DNA of 64,000 bases from NCBI GenBank assembly GCA_951640165.1, contig OX621264.1, forward strand, positions 2,299,001-2,363,000, given 5' to 3'. A model generated the notes under the pieces. The model worked only from the letters and a program-made list of their open reading frames with translations, had not been told where the DNA came from and searched no databases. A program made the position numbers and the translations under genes. The stretch is from Pseudoips prasinana. Its lineage: Eukaryota; Arthropoda; Insecta; Lepidoptera; Nolidae. Shown here one piece after another: positions 31,673 through 41,505 of this stretch; position 1 is the stretch's first letter; every line of letters begins with the position of its first letter.

Positions 31673-32084
31673 ATTATCGAAATTTAAAAGTAGCTATTTT
31701 TTTTCGTCTTCCTCTGAACCTTAATTTAGACATTCTTTAATATCTCTGTCATTTGTGGAAATATACGTCGCTATTTTCCTAACAACAACCTAAAACAAGA
31801 AAATCTAAAATATAGTGCTGTTAAAAATTATAAAAATGACTTACGTATTTAGTCGCTACCGGGTCCAGCGGACGCACCTTATACGTCTATCTATAGCGTT
31901 CAAGCGCAGTGGGCTACCTGAACCCTGTGGGGGTTACCTTCTATGACTGCTGATGGAGGTATGGGTCCAATAGACCCATTAGCGACTGCTTAAGTGTTAA
32001 AAAGCCAACACCTGCCTAGGGAAAGGGATATTTTACAAAATGCTCGTAAATCATTCATAAATCATTACATACTTATTAGTTTAT
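31673..32084. other. Intronic stretch with a small TIR pair
   Basis: At 31851-31987, AGTCGCTA and TAGCGACT bound 137 bp that also hold GGGTCC / GGACCC pairs. This could be a tiny MITE, but no second copy is present. Confidence 0.35.
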
Positions 32085-32252
32085 TACCTAAAGCACATGT
32101 AGAGGCATCGACATAGACTCACGCCTGTTTCCCAGAGGGGTAGGCAGAGACAACAGATTTCCATTTGTCTCAATCTCTGCACACCTCTTTTGCCTCGTTT
32201 ACTGTCGTTATATTCTACATCCATGCTCACCGGTTCATGGTACTTCTGACCT

Positions 32253-32495
32253 GGGGCTCTACCGACTAAGTCGCCCAACATCGATTTCTTAAATGGCGTT
32301 CAAATAAATAAAGGTTAGAAATGACTTAATCAATCGTTAAATCGGCTTCCATGAGCACATGTGACGTCATAAATGGTCCGGAATCGATTGTCAACGTTGA
32401 AGCCGATTTAACGATTGATTAAGTCATTTTTAAACTATATTTATTTGAACGGCATTTAAGTAATCGATGTTCGGTGACTTAGCCGGTAGAGCCCC
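32253..32495. mobile_element. Hairpin element H, copy 5
   Basis: A 243-bp copy with the GGGGCTCTACCGACTAAGTC left arm and complementary right arm. Confidence 0.85.
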
Positions 32496-33200
32496 TGGGT
32501 CCGGAGTTTACCTGCAGGATCGAATCAGAAATGTCGATATGAGCTCTTTAACTGAAGTAATCGGCATATTGTCTGAATGGTTCTGTCTATATTAAGGTAT
32601 GAATTCAGTATTATTATTATAACGAACCATGTGTTTAAAACGACGGTCGCGCTTTAATGCTACCACCGGATCCAATGCGCCCCAACTGAGAAGACCCAAA
32701 AAAACCAACGAAAGAAACAAACTCAGCAGGTTCATCTACAACCGGTTTCAACACGGCCCAGTTGAGATGGTCCGGAGAAACATACTCAAGCCGGCATGAC
32801 CACGGGATTTGGTCCACTTAAAGTAATTATTTGGTAGGCAAACACAATATCTGCTGGATCGGTTGTCTGAATGAATATTAATTATTAAATAAAATTTTCA
32901 GATTACACCTAAATTTTAGTTAATTGTCTGCATTTAGTTAGCTTAGTAGGTGTATTAAATATATTATATTGTCAAAGCTTTAAAAAAGAATACTTACTGT
33001 ATTTATGTAGTATTTTTTTTTCTTAATACCTAAGCAGTCATTCCCCTGTTAAATGGAGTGATTCGCTACGGGGTCTACCAAACCCAGATTGTATTTTACT
33101 ATATTTCCAAAGCTGCTGAATGTATATGAACATGTTTTTATACATTTTAATATTAACTGAAGTAATCGGCATAGCGCGAGACTTGCCAAACTGTAGTATG
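32496..33200 (+). pseudogene. RTE RT-ORF fragment interrupted by a LINE 3' UTR
   Basis: 32500-32567 plus 33173-33195 translate to pieces resembling the QDRIRNVDM, then TEVIGIAR region of RTE (compare RDRIRYVEI, KVTDIARR at about 38800). The interruption is 32568-33152. Confidence 0.55.
32568..33152 (-). mobile_element. LINE 3'-UTR fragment with 20-bp target duplication
   Basis: A 585-bp segment almost identical to 30105-30690. It is flanked by a perfect direct repeat TTAACTGAAGTAATCGGCAT at 32548-32567 and 33153-33172. Confidence 0.75.
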
Positions 33201-33226
33201 TTTGGCGACTTAGCCGGTTGAGTCCC
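33201..33226. mobile_element. Hairpin element H, terminal remnant
   Basis: TTGGCGACTTAGCCGGTTG then AGTCCC equals the right end of the hairpin element. Confidence 0.65.
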
Positions 33227-33282
33227 TGGCCTTTCTTGGAGCGTCTCCGATTTGGTCTGAGAATTTTCGACGAGGTACCTTA

Positions 33283-33395
33283 GTGACAGAGTTGTTCAAA
33301 CCACCCAGTAAGCGTCCTACGGGGCTTAACGACTGTTGCCTAATGGCTACAACCGGGACCGACAGCTTAATGTCTCCTCCGAAGCATGGATTCTA
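33283..33395 (-). repeat. 5S-derived repeat, body fragment
   Basis: The complement of the body portion at 53690-53790 (GTTGTTCAAACCACCCAGTA; GCCTAATGGCTACAACCGGG), lacking the 5S-like head. Confidence 0.65.
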
Positions 33396-33587
33396 TGAGG
33401 TCAAAGGATCTAAAAGATTTTTCAATAAAGGTTACATGTTGTACAATATTTTTCTATTGTATTATCAATTAGTACTTTGATAGCTTGTGGAGATCTGATG
33501 TCCCTTGTATGATTATTAAATACTAAAGATAACATTTACGAGGTGGGATGTATAAAGTTGACAAAACTTAAGAAATAATAATAATAA

Positions 33588-33785
33588 TATACTGGGACAT
33601 CATTCACACAATCCTAAACTATGCACATCTTGTACAGACGCCAGCACATCCAGCTATCCCATTCTGTCAAATTTCTTTTATAGATTTTCAACTTTAACAC
33701 ATAAGCATAAGGTTCACTTTCAATCGGCGAAATTTGACAGATTGGGTTAGCTTGATGTGCTGGCGTCTGTACTATAAGGATCCAA
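33588..33785 (-). repeat. SINE-B tail split by MITE-1
   Basis: ACTGGGACATCATTCACAC..CACATCTTGTA before and CTATAAGGATCC after MITE-1 copy e. Confidence 0.7.
33635..33769. mobile_element. MITE-1 copy e
   Basis: 135 bp, TA on both sides, inverted CAGACGCCAGCACATCCAGC ends. Confidence 0.9.
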
Positions 33786-34030
33786 GTTTCTCTTCTTCTT
33801 CAGCAAAATGAACAATGAGAACTAAGTCCCAATCCACCGTTATAAATACACACGCACAACTGTTTTCACGTAACGTTACGACTGCTCTGCGATGTTTCTG
33901 CCGCCCGAACTATTCTGTGGCTACCCAAAATCAACTACGGCATCCTTAGGCGTGCTTACGACTGCTGAGGCAGCTCTCAGGCGCCCGAGCTCTACCGAGG
34001 CGCACCGATGCTGACTGATAGTGGGCGCCG
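33786..34030. mobile_element. GC-rich element K, copy 2 (half)
   Basis: The complement of the inner and left part of the 3691 copy, without the hAT and SINE insertions (AACGTTACGACTGCTCTGCG; TTTCTGCCGCCCGAACTATT). It shows the uninterrupted state of the family. Confidence 0.75.
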
Positions 34031-34044
34031 GGCTTTATGGGTCA

Positions 34045-34130
34045 GACATATAGTTGTCCGGCGCGGGACTCGAACCCGCGACACGAAGCGGCGAAGCGAC
34101 TGTCTTATCCACTGCGCCACACGTGCGTTA
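34045..34130 (-). repeat. SINE-D head fragment
   Basis: The complement carries box A TGGCGCAGTGGATAAG and box B GGGTTCGAGTCCC, as in the 28128 copy. A tRNA gene is unlikely because the anticodon arm and discriminator side are not continued. Confidence 0.65.
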
Positions 34131-34140
34131 TTCAAAGATT

Positions 34141-34387
34141 TAAGGCTGATTTCAGAGTGGCGCGCGCGGCACGCGCCGGCGGCGCGCGTCGCAACAGCCG
34201 CGTGCGAGACGCGTCACTCTGAAACGCTAGCTGCCAGTAGAGGAGCTCGGGCAGCGGCCGACGGCGCGCGTGTCACCGGCGGCGCGTTTGAACTGCGTGA
34301 CTATGAAACGCAACTACTATCTAGTGTAATTGTAAGCGCGCGCGTTTGGACGGCGCCGCTCGCCGGCGTGACTCTGAAATCACCCTA
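34141..34387. mobile_element. GC-rich TIR element G, copy 2
   Basis: TAAGGCTGATTTCAGAGTGG at the left and GACTCTGAAATCACCCTAAG at the right; about 27 bp shorter than copy 1 through internal deletions. Confidence 0.75.
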
Positions 34388-34424
34388 AGTCTATAGAAAA
34401 GATAAATTAATGTCCATAATTTCG

Positions 34425-34505
34425 AGGGATATGTCAGAATCGCCACGCTAGGCAGAAGGGCTGGCGACCAGCATACTGCGGGTCATAGTGCACAAAGACG
34501 CTCAT
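34425..34505 (+). repeat. Dispersed repeat gamma fragment
   Basis: TCAGAATCGCCACGCTAGGC unit. Confidence 0.5.
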
Positions 34506-34742
34506 AACTAGATACTCTCACCGGTCCGTAAGCGATCGACGAGGTTAAGCAACTACGCTCGCGGTCAGTACATAGATGGGTGACCACCAAAGAGGTTTAA
34601 TTTCTAGGCGTCTCCGTTTCGAGGGCACGTTAAGCGTTCGATCCCAGTTATAGCCATTAGTCGTTAAGCCATGGCTTAATGTGCTGCTTGAACAACTGAC
34701 GTTAGGGTAACCACTGCCCATACGATAACTAAGTATAAGTTA
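34506..34742 (+). repeat. 5S rRNA-derived repeat, copy 2
   Basis: The closest match to 5S among the copies: ACGAGGTTAAGCAACTACG, GCGGTCAGTACATAGATGGG and TGACC, followed by the shared body to AACCACTGCCCATACGAT. It ends just before exon 2 of the zinc-finger gene. Confidence 0.75.
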
Positions 34743-34771
34743 TTGTGATTTAACCCATATTTTTATTTCAG

Positions 34772-35347
34772 ATCAAACCAAATGATGGTTTAACTCAGAA
34801 AATATGTACAGATTGCTTAACATTAGTAGAATCAGCTCTAAAGCTGAGAGAATTAAGTCTAAAATCAGACGCAAAATTAAAAACGACTTTGCATAAAATA
34901 ATAATAAAAAAGGAAAATGATACAGATACAGAAATATTTGAAGTTGAAATTAAAACTGAGAAACACTTCAAAATGGATTCAGAAAAAAATAAAGATGTAG
35001 CAATGAAAGCAGCAAAGAATTCTGAGAAGAGAGGTACTAAGAAACATGATGATTTTGAATACAGTGTTCAAATTGAGGATTTCGAATCGAGTAATGATTC
35101 AGATTTCATGAAAGAAATGAATGATTTCTTTGTTAATGATCTTGATTCATTAGTTTCGGAGGACGAAGAGAAGAAAGTACGCATTGATATTGATCCGAAT
35201 GATAGCTGCGATGAATTCTTTTCAGAGATGGTTAAAAAGAAAAATAAAATTCAACATCACGCAACTAAGATTTCTCCTCCTAATCGCAGGTTGGAATTGA
35301 AAGAAAAGAAGATTTTACAGAGGGAGAGGAAGAAAAAAGTGGTTAAG
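34772..35347 (+). CDS. ZAD zinc-finger gene exon 2 (rest of ZAD and linker)
   Basis: 192 codons between a TTTATTTCAG acceptor and an AAG|GTATGG donor, phase 0 at both ends. The first 30 residues complete the ZAD domain (GLTQKICTDC then LTLVESALKLREL, the second Cys pair and terminal helix). The rest is a charged linker: acidic stretches (DFESSNDSDFM, SEDEEKK) and a basic end (RRLELKEKKILQRERKKK) that could act as a nuclear-localisation signal. The open frame continues 44 codons past the donor into repeat beta, but that part is not conserved-looking and I exclude it. Confidence 0.88.
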
Positions 35348-35461
35348 GTATGGTATTACCAGCTGTGCCCCGCAGTTTTACCCGCGTCAGTAATTATGAA
35401 TTATAGCCTGCCTGCTGCGGTGTTTCCTCAGCGCTACGAAATGTTCTTCTTTAAAGGAGGT
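35348..35461 (+). repeat. Fragment of repeat beta after exon 2
   Basis: ACCAGCTGTGCCCCGCAGTT start, then TTATAGCCTGCC. The piggyBac element follows at the TTAA. Confidence 0.55.
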
Positions 35462-35465
35462 TTAA

Positions 35466-37255
35466 CCCTAGATCACTAAACTTTTTTTTTTCAAACTCTG
35501 TCACTAAACATTAGTCCTACAAACTAACAAAATAAAACCGCAATATTTATCAAAACTAGAGTATTTATTTAGAAAAAGTCTACTTAAAATATGGAATGTC
35601 TTTTAAATTAGCACATAATAAAACAAAAGGTTAAAAAAAAATATTCTTGGCAGTCGGCACACACTGGAACCGTATGTTCCCCGCAAATCGCCGCCTTGCA
35701 GCGGCTGCAAACATATTTAGTCATCCTGTGTTTTTTGTAAGGACAAAAAGAACATATTTTGCGCTTATTTTGTTGCGCTTGAGAGGTACTAGGAGTAGCA
35801 TCTTCAATTTTTAAAATATCTTTGATACTAGCTTTTATATCCCTCCTCAAAGTGACAGTGTTATACCGCTCTCGTAACCATGGCTCTATGAGCTTATCGG
35901 CTAAACTTTGGACGAAAGTCCTACGTCTCATTGGTTTTTGCCGTTCTCTGACCATGTTCGACACATAGATGACATATGAATTAATTAGGCACAGGTTCAA
36001 GACATTATAAAACACGCATTGAGGCCATCTATTGGTTTTGCGATTGACACATATAGCTGAGCACATTTGGTCGACAGTGTCGACAGCACCTTTGGTACTA
36101 TTATAAAAATGTATAATTTCAGGCTTTTTCGAAGTGGAGTTAATGTCTGGCTGATTGTGCACTGTCGAAAGAAGAAATACTGTCTTGTTAGATTTTGGTT
36201 TATACGAGACCAGAGTCTTCTCACCATCAAATGCAAACATCGAAGTATTAATCTTTCTTGATTTTTTGTTTTTCATCTCAGGTGGAATCTCTCGCTTATT
36301 ACTACGTATTGTCCCAACAAGTGTGAGTTTATACGGGTCCTGAAGTAATTCTGAAGCAAGTGGCACTGAAGTGAACCAATTGTCCATCGTAATATTTCTG
36401 TTTGTCCCATAGACAGGCTCACAGAGTTGTTTCACAAAATGTGTGGCAAGAGGCATATTATCGCAATTGGTTCCTTTACCCAAATAAGGCGTAGCATTGT
36501 ATACGTACTTTGAATTAGAATCTGCAACCATTACAATTTTTATGCCGTACTTGTTAGGCTTATTGGGTATATAAATTCGAAATGGGCAGCGCCCTCTGAA
36601 CCCAACTAATTGCTCATCGATTGTCAGATAGGAACTTGGCTTGTACCATTGTTTGCAATGACCAATTAATTTCTCCCAGAATTCTCTTATAGGTGCAAAT
36701 TTATCGGATGCTCTTCTGTCTTGTCTGGTAGCTTTGTCATCAAATCGAAGGCATTTAAGCAAGAAATCAAATCTCTCAGCGCTCATGCAGGCTTTGAAAA
36801 TGTTACCACTCCTTCTGGCATCAAACAACATTCTCGTGGGTAAATGATTACTTTTTATAGCAGCTGATTGCATAAGAAGACCCAGTAAAGCTTTTAGTTC
36901 AATAGCTGAAGTTGGAGAAATAGTATGAGTGAGTTCCTTGTACTTCACCTTTTTTATTTCAATCTCTGCATTTGTGTAAATAACAAGTTGGTCAATCATT
37001 TCATCAGATAAATACAAATGAAATATTGGAAGTGGTTCTACCAAATCTCTTGCATCACTGTTAGGTCCGGGTACAAAATGAATAATGTTTCGAGCCGATG
37101 CACGAGTGTTTGAAGAGCATGGAGTCACGGGTCACTGATTAGCCGAATTAGGAAGGTACTGAGCGGCTGAGGGGGGTGCGGTAACGGGAACATACATAAA
37201 CAGCGAATGCGTCAGAGTCGTGTAGCCTGTGAGACTAATGTTTAGTGATCTAGGG
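35466..37255 (-). mobile_element. piggyBac element with both ends
   Basis: It is flanked by TTAA on both sides (35462-35465, 37256-37259), the piggyBac target. The 16-bp terminal inverted repeats are CCCTAGATCACTAAAC and complement. In the right end the terminal repeat runs straight into ATTAGTC. In the left end about 28 bp, including a T-run and a second CACTAAAC, separate the two. Length 1,790 bp. It lies in intron 2 of the zinc-finger gene, 115 bp after the exon 2 donor, transcribed against it. Confidence 0.93.
35608..37128 (-). pseudogene. piggyBac transposase, long frame with damaged start
   Basis: 506 codons, against about 590 for Trichoplusia ni piggyBac. The DDE_Tnp_1_7 core shows the expected aspartates in SSYLTIDEQLVGFRGRCPFR, ITMDNWFTSVPLA and KGAVDTVDQMCS. 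The C-terminal Cys-rich domain is present (CSFCPYKKH, CSRCKAAICGEHT, CADC). The frame opens with a non-ATG codon (GTG) just after a TGA at about 37136. The first in-frame ATG is near residue 44, and only about 120 bp separate this from the transposon end, so the acidic N-terminal region is missing or lost. It is catalytically complete by motif but probably unable to make a full protein. Confidence 0.88.
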
Positions 37256-37299
37256 TTAAAAACAGTATTAATTTCATATTAGGCAGCGGTTTGCTGTGC

Positions 37300-37388
37300 C
37301 CCCTGAAACTGCGAATGGCCGTTAGCAGCGGTTACCATTACCATCAGGTGGACCGCTAGCTCGTCTGCCTCAAAAAGCAATAAAAAAG
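37300..37388 (+). repeat. Dispersed repeat eta, 3' end fragment
   Basis: GCGGTTACCATTACCATCAG, GTGGACCGCTAGCTCGTCTG and an A-rich tail. It is related to 63360-63440. Confidence 0.5.
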
Positions 37389-37405
37389 GCCTATATGTTA
37401 TTCGG

Positions 37406-39114
37406 TCTTCAGCTTACTCTATTGGACAGAGCCAACTGACTAAGCTGGAGACTGAGGATGGTAGAATCGTCACGTCTAAACCTGAGTTGCTGGGAGAGAT
37501 CGAGAAGTTCTACGGACAGTTATATACGGCAACACAGACACCTGTCAAAAGTCATGCCTCAGATCCCAGAGCACGACTAACCCGACGTTACACCGAAGAC
37601 ATACCGGACGTCAGCCTGTACGAGATTAGAATGGCTCTCAGACAACTCAAGAACAACAAGGCGCCTGGTGATGATGGAGTTACAGCAGAGCTTCTGAAGG
37701 CGGGTGGTACGCCAATCCTACGGGCCCTTCAGAAGTTATTTAACTCCGTCATACTAGATGGTCAAACGCCACAAGCATGGCACAGAAGTGTGGTGGTGCT
37801 CTTCTTCAAAAAGGGCGACAAAACCCTATTGAAGAATTATAGACCCATCACACTGCTGAGCCATGTTTACAAGTTGTTTTCGAGAGTCGTTACGAACCGT
37901 CTCGCGCGCAGGTTTGACGACTTCCAGCCTCCCGAACAAGCCGGTTTCCGAAAAGGCTTTAGCACCATAGACCACATACATACGCTGCGGCAAGTTATAC
38001 AGAAGACCGAAGAGTATAACAAGCCACTGTGCTTAGCGTTTGTGGACTATGAGAAAGCCTTTGATTCTATCGAAACATGGGCCGTGCTGAGGTCTCTCAT
38101 AAGCTGCCAAATCGACTACCGGTATATCGAGGTGATAAAGTGTTTGTATGAAAACGCCACTATGTCAGTGCGACTCCAGGACCAGAACTCGAAACCTATC
38201 CACTTGCAGCGAGGCGTGAGACAGGGAGATGTTATATCTCCGAAACTGTTCGCTGCATTGGAAGATGTCTTCAAGCTTCTGGACTGGAAAAGCTTTGGCA
38301 TCAATGTCAATGGCGAGTACATCGCTCACCTTCGATTTGCCGATGATATAGTAGTCATGGCTGAGACCATGGAAGACCTCGTTGCAATGCTCGATGACAT
38401 CAGCAGAGTCTCTCAACAAGTGGGTCTGAAAATGAACATGGATAAGACGAAAATCATGTCAAACGTCCATGTTGCACCCACTCAATTGAAAGTTGGCGAC
38501 TCTGCACTCGAAGTTGTAGAGAACTATATTTACCTAGGACAGACCATCCAACTAGGTAGGTCCAACCTCAAGAAGGAGGTCAATCGTAGAATCCAACTTG
38601 GCTGGGCAGCGTTCGGGAAGCTACGTAACATCTTCTCGTCCAAAATACCGCAGTGTCAAGTCAAAAGTCTTCGACCAGTGTGTGTTGCCAGTGATGACTT
38701 ACGGAACAGAGACGTGGTCGCTCACTATGGGCCTTATCAGAAGGCTCAAGGTCACCCAAAGAGCAGTGGAGACGGCTATTCTCGGAGTTTCCCTGCGGGA
38801 TCGAATCAGATATGTCGAAATCCGCAGGCGAACCAAAGTCACCGACATAGCCCGAAGGATTGCAAAACTGAAGTGGCAGTGGGCGGGGCACATGGCTCGT
38901 AGAACCGACGGCCGTTGGGGCAGAAAGGTTCTCGAGTGGCGACCACGGACCGGAAGACGCAGCGTGGGCAGGCCCCATACAAGATGGACCGATGATCTTG
39001 TGCGGGTCGCTGAAAACTGCTGGATGCGAATAGCGCAAGACCGACAGTTGTGGAGATCTTTGGGGGAGGCCTTTGTCCAGCAGTGGACGTCTTTCGGCTG
39101 ATATGATGATGATG
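37406..39114 (+). mobile_element. RTE-clade LINE, 5'-truncated, with target duplication
   Basis: It is flanked by the perfect 13-bp direct repeat ATATGTTATTCGG (37393-37405; 39115-39127). It ends in GATGATGAT-type microsatellite, as RTE elements do, rather than polyA. The endonuclease half is missing. Older fragments of the same family lie at 990 and 32496. Confidence 0.9.
37487..39101 (+). pseudogene. RTE reverse transcriptase ORF with one frameshift
   Basis: The first frame (37487 to about 38650) holds the RT motifs in order: NNKAPGDDGVTAELLK, NYRPITLLSHVYKLF, EQAGFRKGFSTIDHIH, AFVDYEKAFDSIE, GVRQGDVISPKLF, RFADDIVVMAE with the catalytic FADD, and YIYLGQTIQ. A +1 shift near 38640-38660 moves to the frame that carries VLPVMTYGTETWSLT, RDRIRYVEIRRRTKVTDIAR, KLKWQWAGHMAR and the conserved end WRSLGEAFVQQWTS at 39101. 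Only this shift and the 5' truncation separate it from an intact RT, suggesting a recent insertion. Confidence 0.9.
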
Positions 39115-39159
39115 ATATGTTATTCGGATATATAAGCTATATTAGCTGAATGGGTTTGC

Positions 39160-39490
39160 GCTTAACCACGATTTCACCTGATGGTAAGTGAAGATGTGGT
39201 CGAAAGTGAAACGCGCGTACCCATAAGATGTCTGTTCACTCTAACCTTGAATAAACCCATGTTATATGAGCCTGGAAACACGTCATTTGGGAGGGTGTTC
39301 CACACCTTAGCCGTGCGTATGAAGAAAGAGGAATTAAAGCGCTTCGTACGGCATGCTGGGATGTCAACAACAAAGCGGTGGAGATCCTCCCGACTGGTAG
39401 TACCATGAAAAATGGGTGAAGGAGGGTAAGTTCATGGAGGTCTTGTTTGCATTCTCCATGAAACAGCCTGTAGAAAACCGATAACCTTGC
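39160..39490 (-). pseudogene. LINE C-terminal fragment
   Basis: The complement of 39280-39480 encodes the same HRFVVDIPACRTKRF-like and RTAKVWNTLPN-like segments as 9259-9480. The part at 39160-39235 (ATTTCACCTGATGGTAAGTG) lies in its 3' UTR. Confidence 0.6.
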
Positions 39491-39504
39491 CGTTGACCGT
39501 TATA

Positions 39505-39640
39505 TGAATCTAATTATCATCCGTAAGACGTTTACTGCTCGACAAAGGCCTATCCAAGGATCTGTCTTGTGCTGCCCGCGTTCAGCGGTTTCCCGCGACC
39601 CTAACAATATGGTCGATCCGGTCCGTCTTCCGGTGGTAAA
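39505..39640 (-). pseudogene. RTE-type C-terminal fragment
   Basis: The minus strand carries a DHIVRVAGNR, AAQDRSL-type sequence, related to the LVRVAENCW, AQDRQLWRS segment at about 39010, ending near ATTATCAT. Confidence 0.6.
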
Positions 39641-40664
39641 TATCTAGTGTAAGTAATAAAAGGGGAATTATAAAACGATCGAATACAAAAATTCTTAGTG
39701 ACTGATGATGAGACACTGTTTTAATAACTTGGGCGGCATGAATTTGAGTAAGCGAATAATTAACTAAACTAACGACGAATATTGATAAATAATAAAATCC
39801 AGAACGAGCTTACAAATAGTGAGTTATAATTAATCCGTTTCAGATATCAAAATTCTAGTCGTGCGACTAAATTACTAATTGAGCGACTAGAAATACTGAG
39901 AGGGCAACTTCCATATTAGGATAGAGTTTTCCGGAAGTTATTTGGGTTAGGTTAGGTTAGAACTGTGACCATCAAGCTAGACACTATTGTTGGTGAAGAT
40001 TGGTGGAAAGTTTCAAAAATCCCATTTTTGTTTGGAGCTATTTGAATTTTTCAGGAGACATACAATGCAAATCTAAACAAAAACAATAGCCCTTGAAGTC
40101 CGCCGCACAAGCCTCTGATCTCTCTGATTGGTCAAAGCGAAGAAATATTAGGTCGCTCAAATATTATGAAGCTTCTCATATTGTGTTTTAAGTAACTCAA
40201 ATTAATATTTATTAGTCACGGTTCTGTTGATTTGTCGTCACTCGCAGTCAGTCGCTCACTTAGTAATACTATTAGTATATTATACTATACTATTCATTAT
40301 TTTTTTCACTTAAAACTTAAATTTACAGTCACTCGTTTAAATACTACCCGTAATAAAATATAAAAAGTCTTATACGTCATGTTAGACCGGCATCTTTCAA
40401 TTAATCAGTCTCCTCCTGGTCTCCTCAAGAACTTCTCTAAAATAGGAGAGGTGAAATTCTCCACCACAATTTTCACAATGCTCTTGGGACTGTTTCTCCC
40501 TCGTCTAAGGATTGAGGCGGTTTTTCTACGAATTATGCTCGAAAGCTATTCGTGCGTGTTTCTGCAAATATTCACGAAGCGCTACAAAAACGAGGCAGTT
40601 CCAACAGCATACTGAATATAATAGAAAAATGAATATATAATGGCTACATCACACTAATATTATA
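39641..40664. other. Intronic stretch; short TTAGG-like run
   Basis: No gene recognised. At 39945-39961, GGGTTAGGTTAGGTTAG contains three copies of the insect telomere pentamer. A frame at 40379-40615 has no known domain. Confidence 0.5.
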
Positions 40665-41080
40665 ATCAAATCAAATCATTCTTTATTTGCCATGAATGTA
40701 GGTAACAAAATAAAGGTGATGCTGGCGTTAACAAATGGAATCCAATACATTCTATCGTAACGGCATGCAAAATTACATAAACATAGTATGTAAATCAGTA
40801 AAATTAAATGTCAAATTCAATATGTCATCTTGATATAGGTAGTCAAAACATATTACAATTGTGACAAGCAAAAGTAAAACATAAATTAAATGAATTACAT
40901 TAAATTATAAATTAATACTTTCAGCAATAACTATGTTAACAATCAATAGTCCTACAAAGAATTATTGCTAAGGAAATCATTAACAGAATAGTAACACTTT
41001 TCCACCAGTAGTTGAGTCAATTTCTTTTTAAAAATGTGTGTTGTGCCATCTTTTAAATTTTGGGGTATTTTATTATATAT
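40665..41080 (-). pseudogene. LINE 3' end (CR1/Jockey-type tail)
   Basis: The minus strand ends in repeated GATTTGATTTGATT-type sequence near 40670. The last coding residues (IPQNLKDGTTHIFKKKLTQL, LVEKCYYSVNDFL) lie at about 40970-41075. It is truncated upstream. Confidence 0.7.
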
Positions 41081-41190
41081 AAAGACGAAAGTTAGTGAGT
41101 GTGTATATTTGTTACTTTTTCACGTCTGCGAGCGATTTCAATAAAATTTGGTATGGAGTTAGCTGACTCCCTGGATTAACGCATAGGCTA
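41081..41190 (+). repeat. Dispersed repeat delta
   Basis: AAAGACGAAAGTTAGTGAGT..TATGGAGTTAGCTGACTCCC. Confidence 0.6.
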
Positions 41191-41191
41191 T

Positions 41192-41505
41192 CTATACATA
41201 TAATACAATCGTAACAAAGTCAAAACTGTACTTTGAATATTTTTTAAAAAGGATACTTGGGGCGTGATCTACAACCGATATAGAAACCAAAAATATAGTT
41301 TTTAGAATTTTTATCTGTTTGTCGGTATGTATGTTCGGGCTAAACTCAAAAAGTACTGCATGGATTTGCTTCAAATATTGCATGAATATTACTAAGAGGT
41401 CGGGTCATATAGGGTACATATTATCACGCTATCACGCTACGGGGGAGGAGCTATGATAATTTATAAAATTTAACGCGGGTAATACCGTGGAGCACAGCTA
41501 GTAAA
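41192..41505 (-). repeat. Dispersed repeat beta
   Basis: The complement of the 15345 copy, ending in GTGGAGCACAGCTAGT. Confidence 0.7.

Larger units (their letters stand above)
32085..33290 (-). pseudogene. RTE-like LINE tail split by a composite block
   Basis: The left piece (32085-32252) is the complement of the 6131-type tail up to the codons around AGGTCAGAAGT. The right piece (33227-33290) continues with CCTTTCTTGGAGCG and CTCCGATTTGGTC. The 974-bp block between them (32253-33226) starts with a full hairpin H and ends with half of one. Confidence 0.7.

Noticed and set aside
31415..31687. 90-codon open frame on the plus strand
   Set aside because: It is the GC-rich interior of TIR element G. 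Low stop frequency follows from GC content and there are no protein features.
34008..34388. 126-codon open frame on the plus strand
   Set aside because: It runs through three unrelated repeats (element K, SINE-D, element G).
35348..35479. Extension of zinc-finger exon 2 to its in-frame stop
   Set aside because: The extension is repeat-beta sequence after a usable donor, and exon 3 joins in phase from 35347.
36067..36343. Plus-strand frames in the piggyBac region
   Set aside because: Antisense to the transposase; no features of their own.
40379..40615. 78-codon open frame
   Set aside because: No domain, no splice signals and no second copy; not enough to call a gene.
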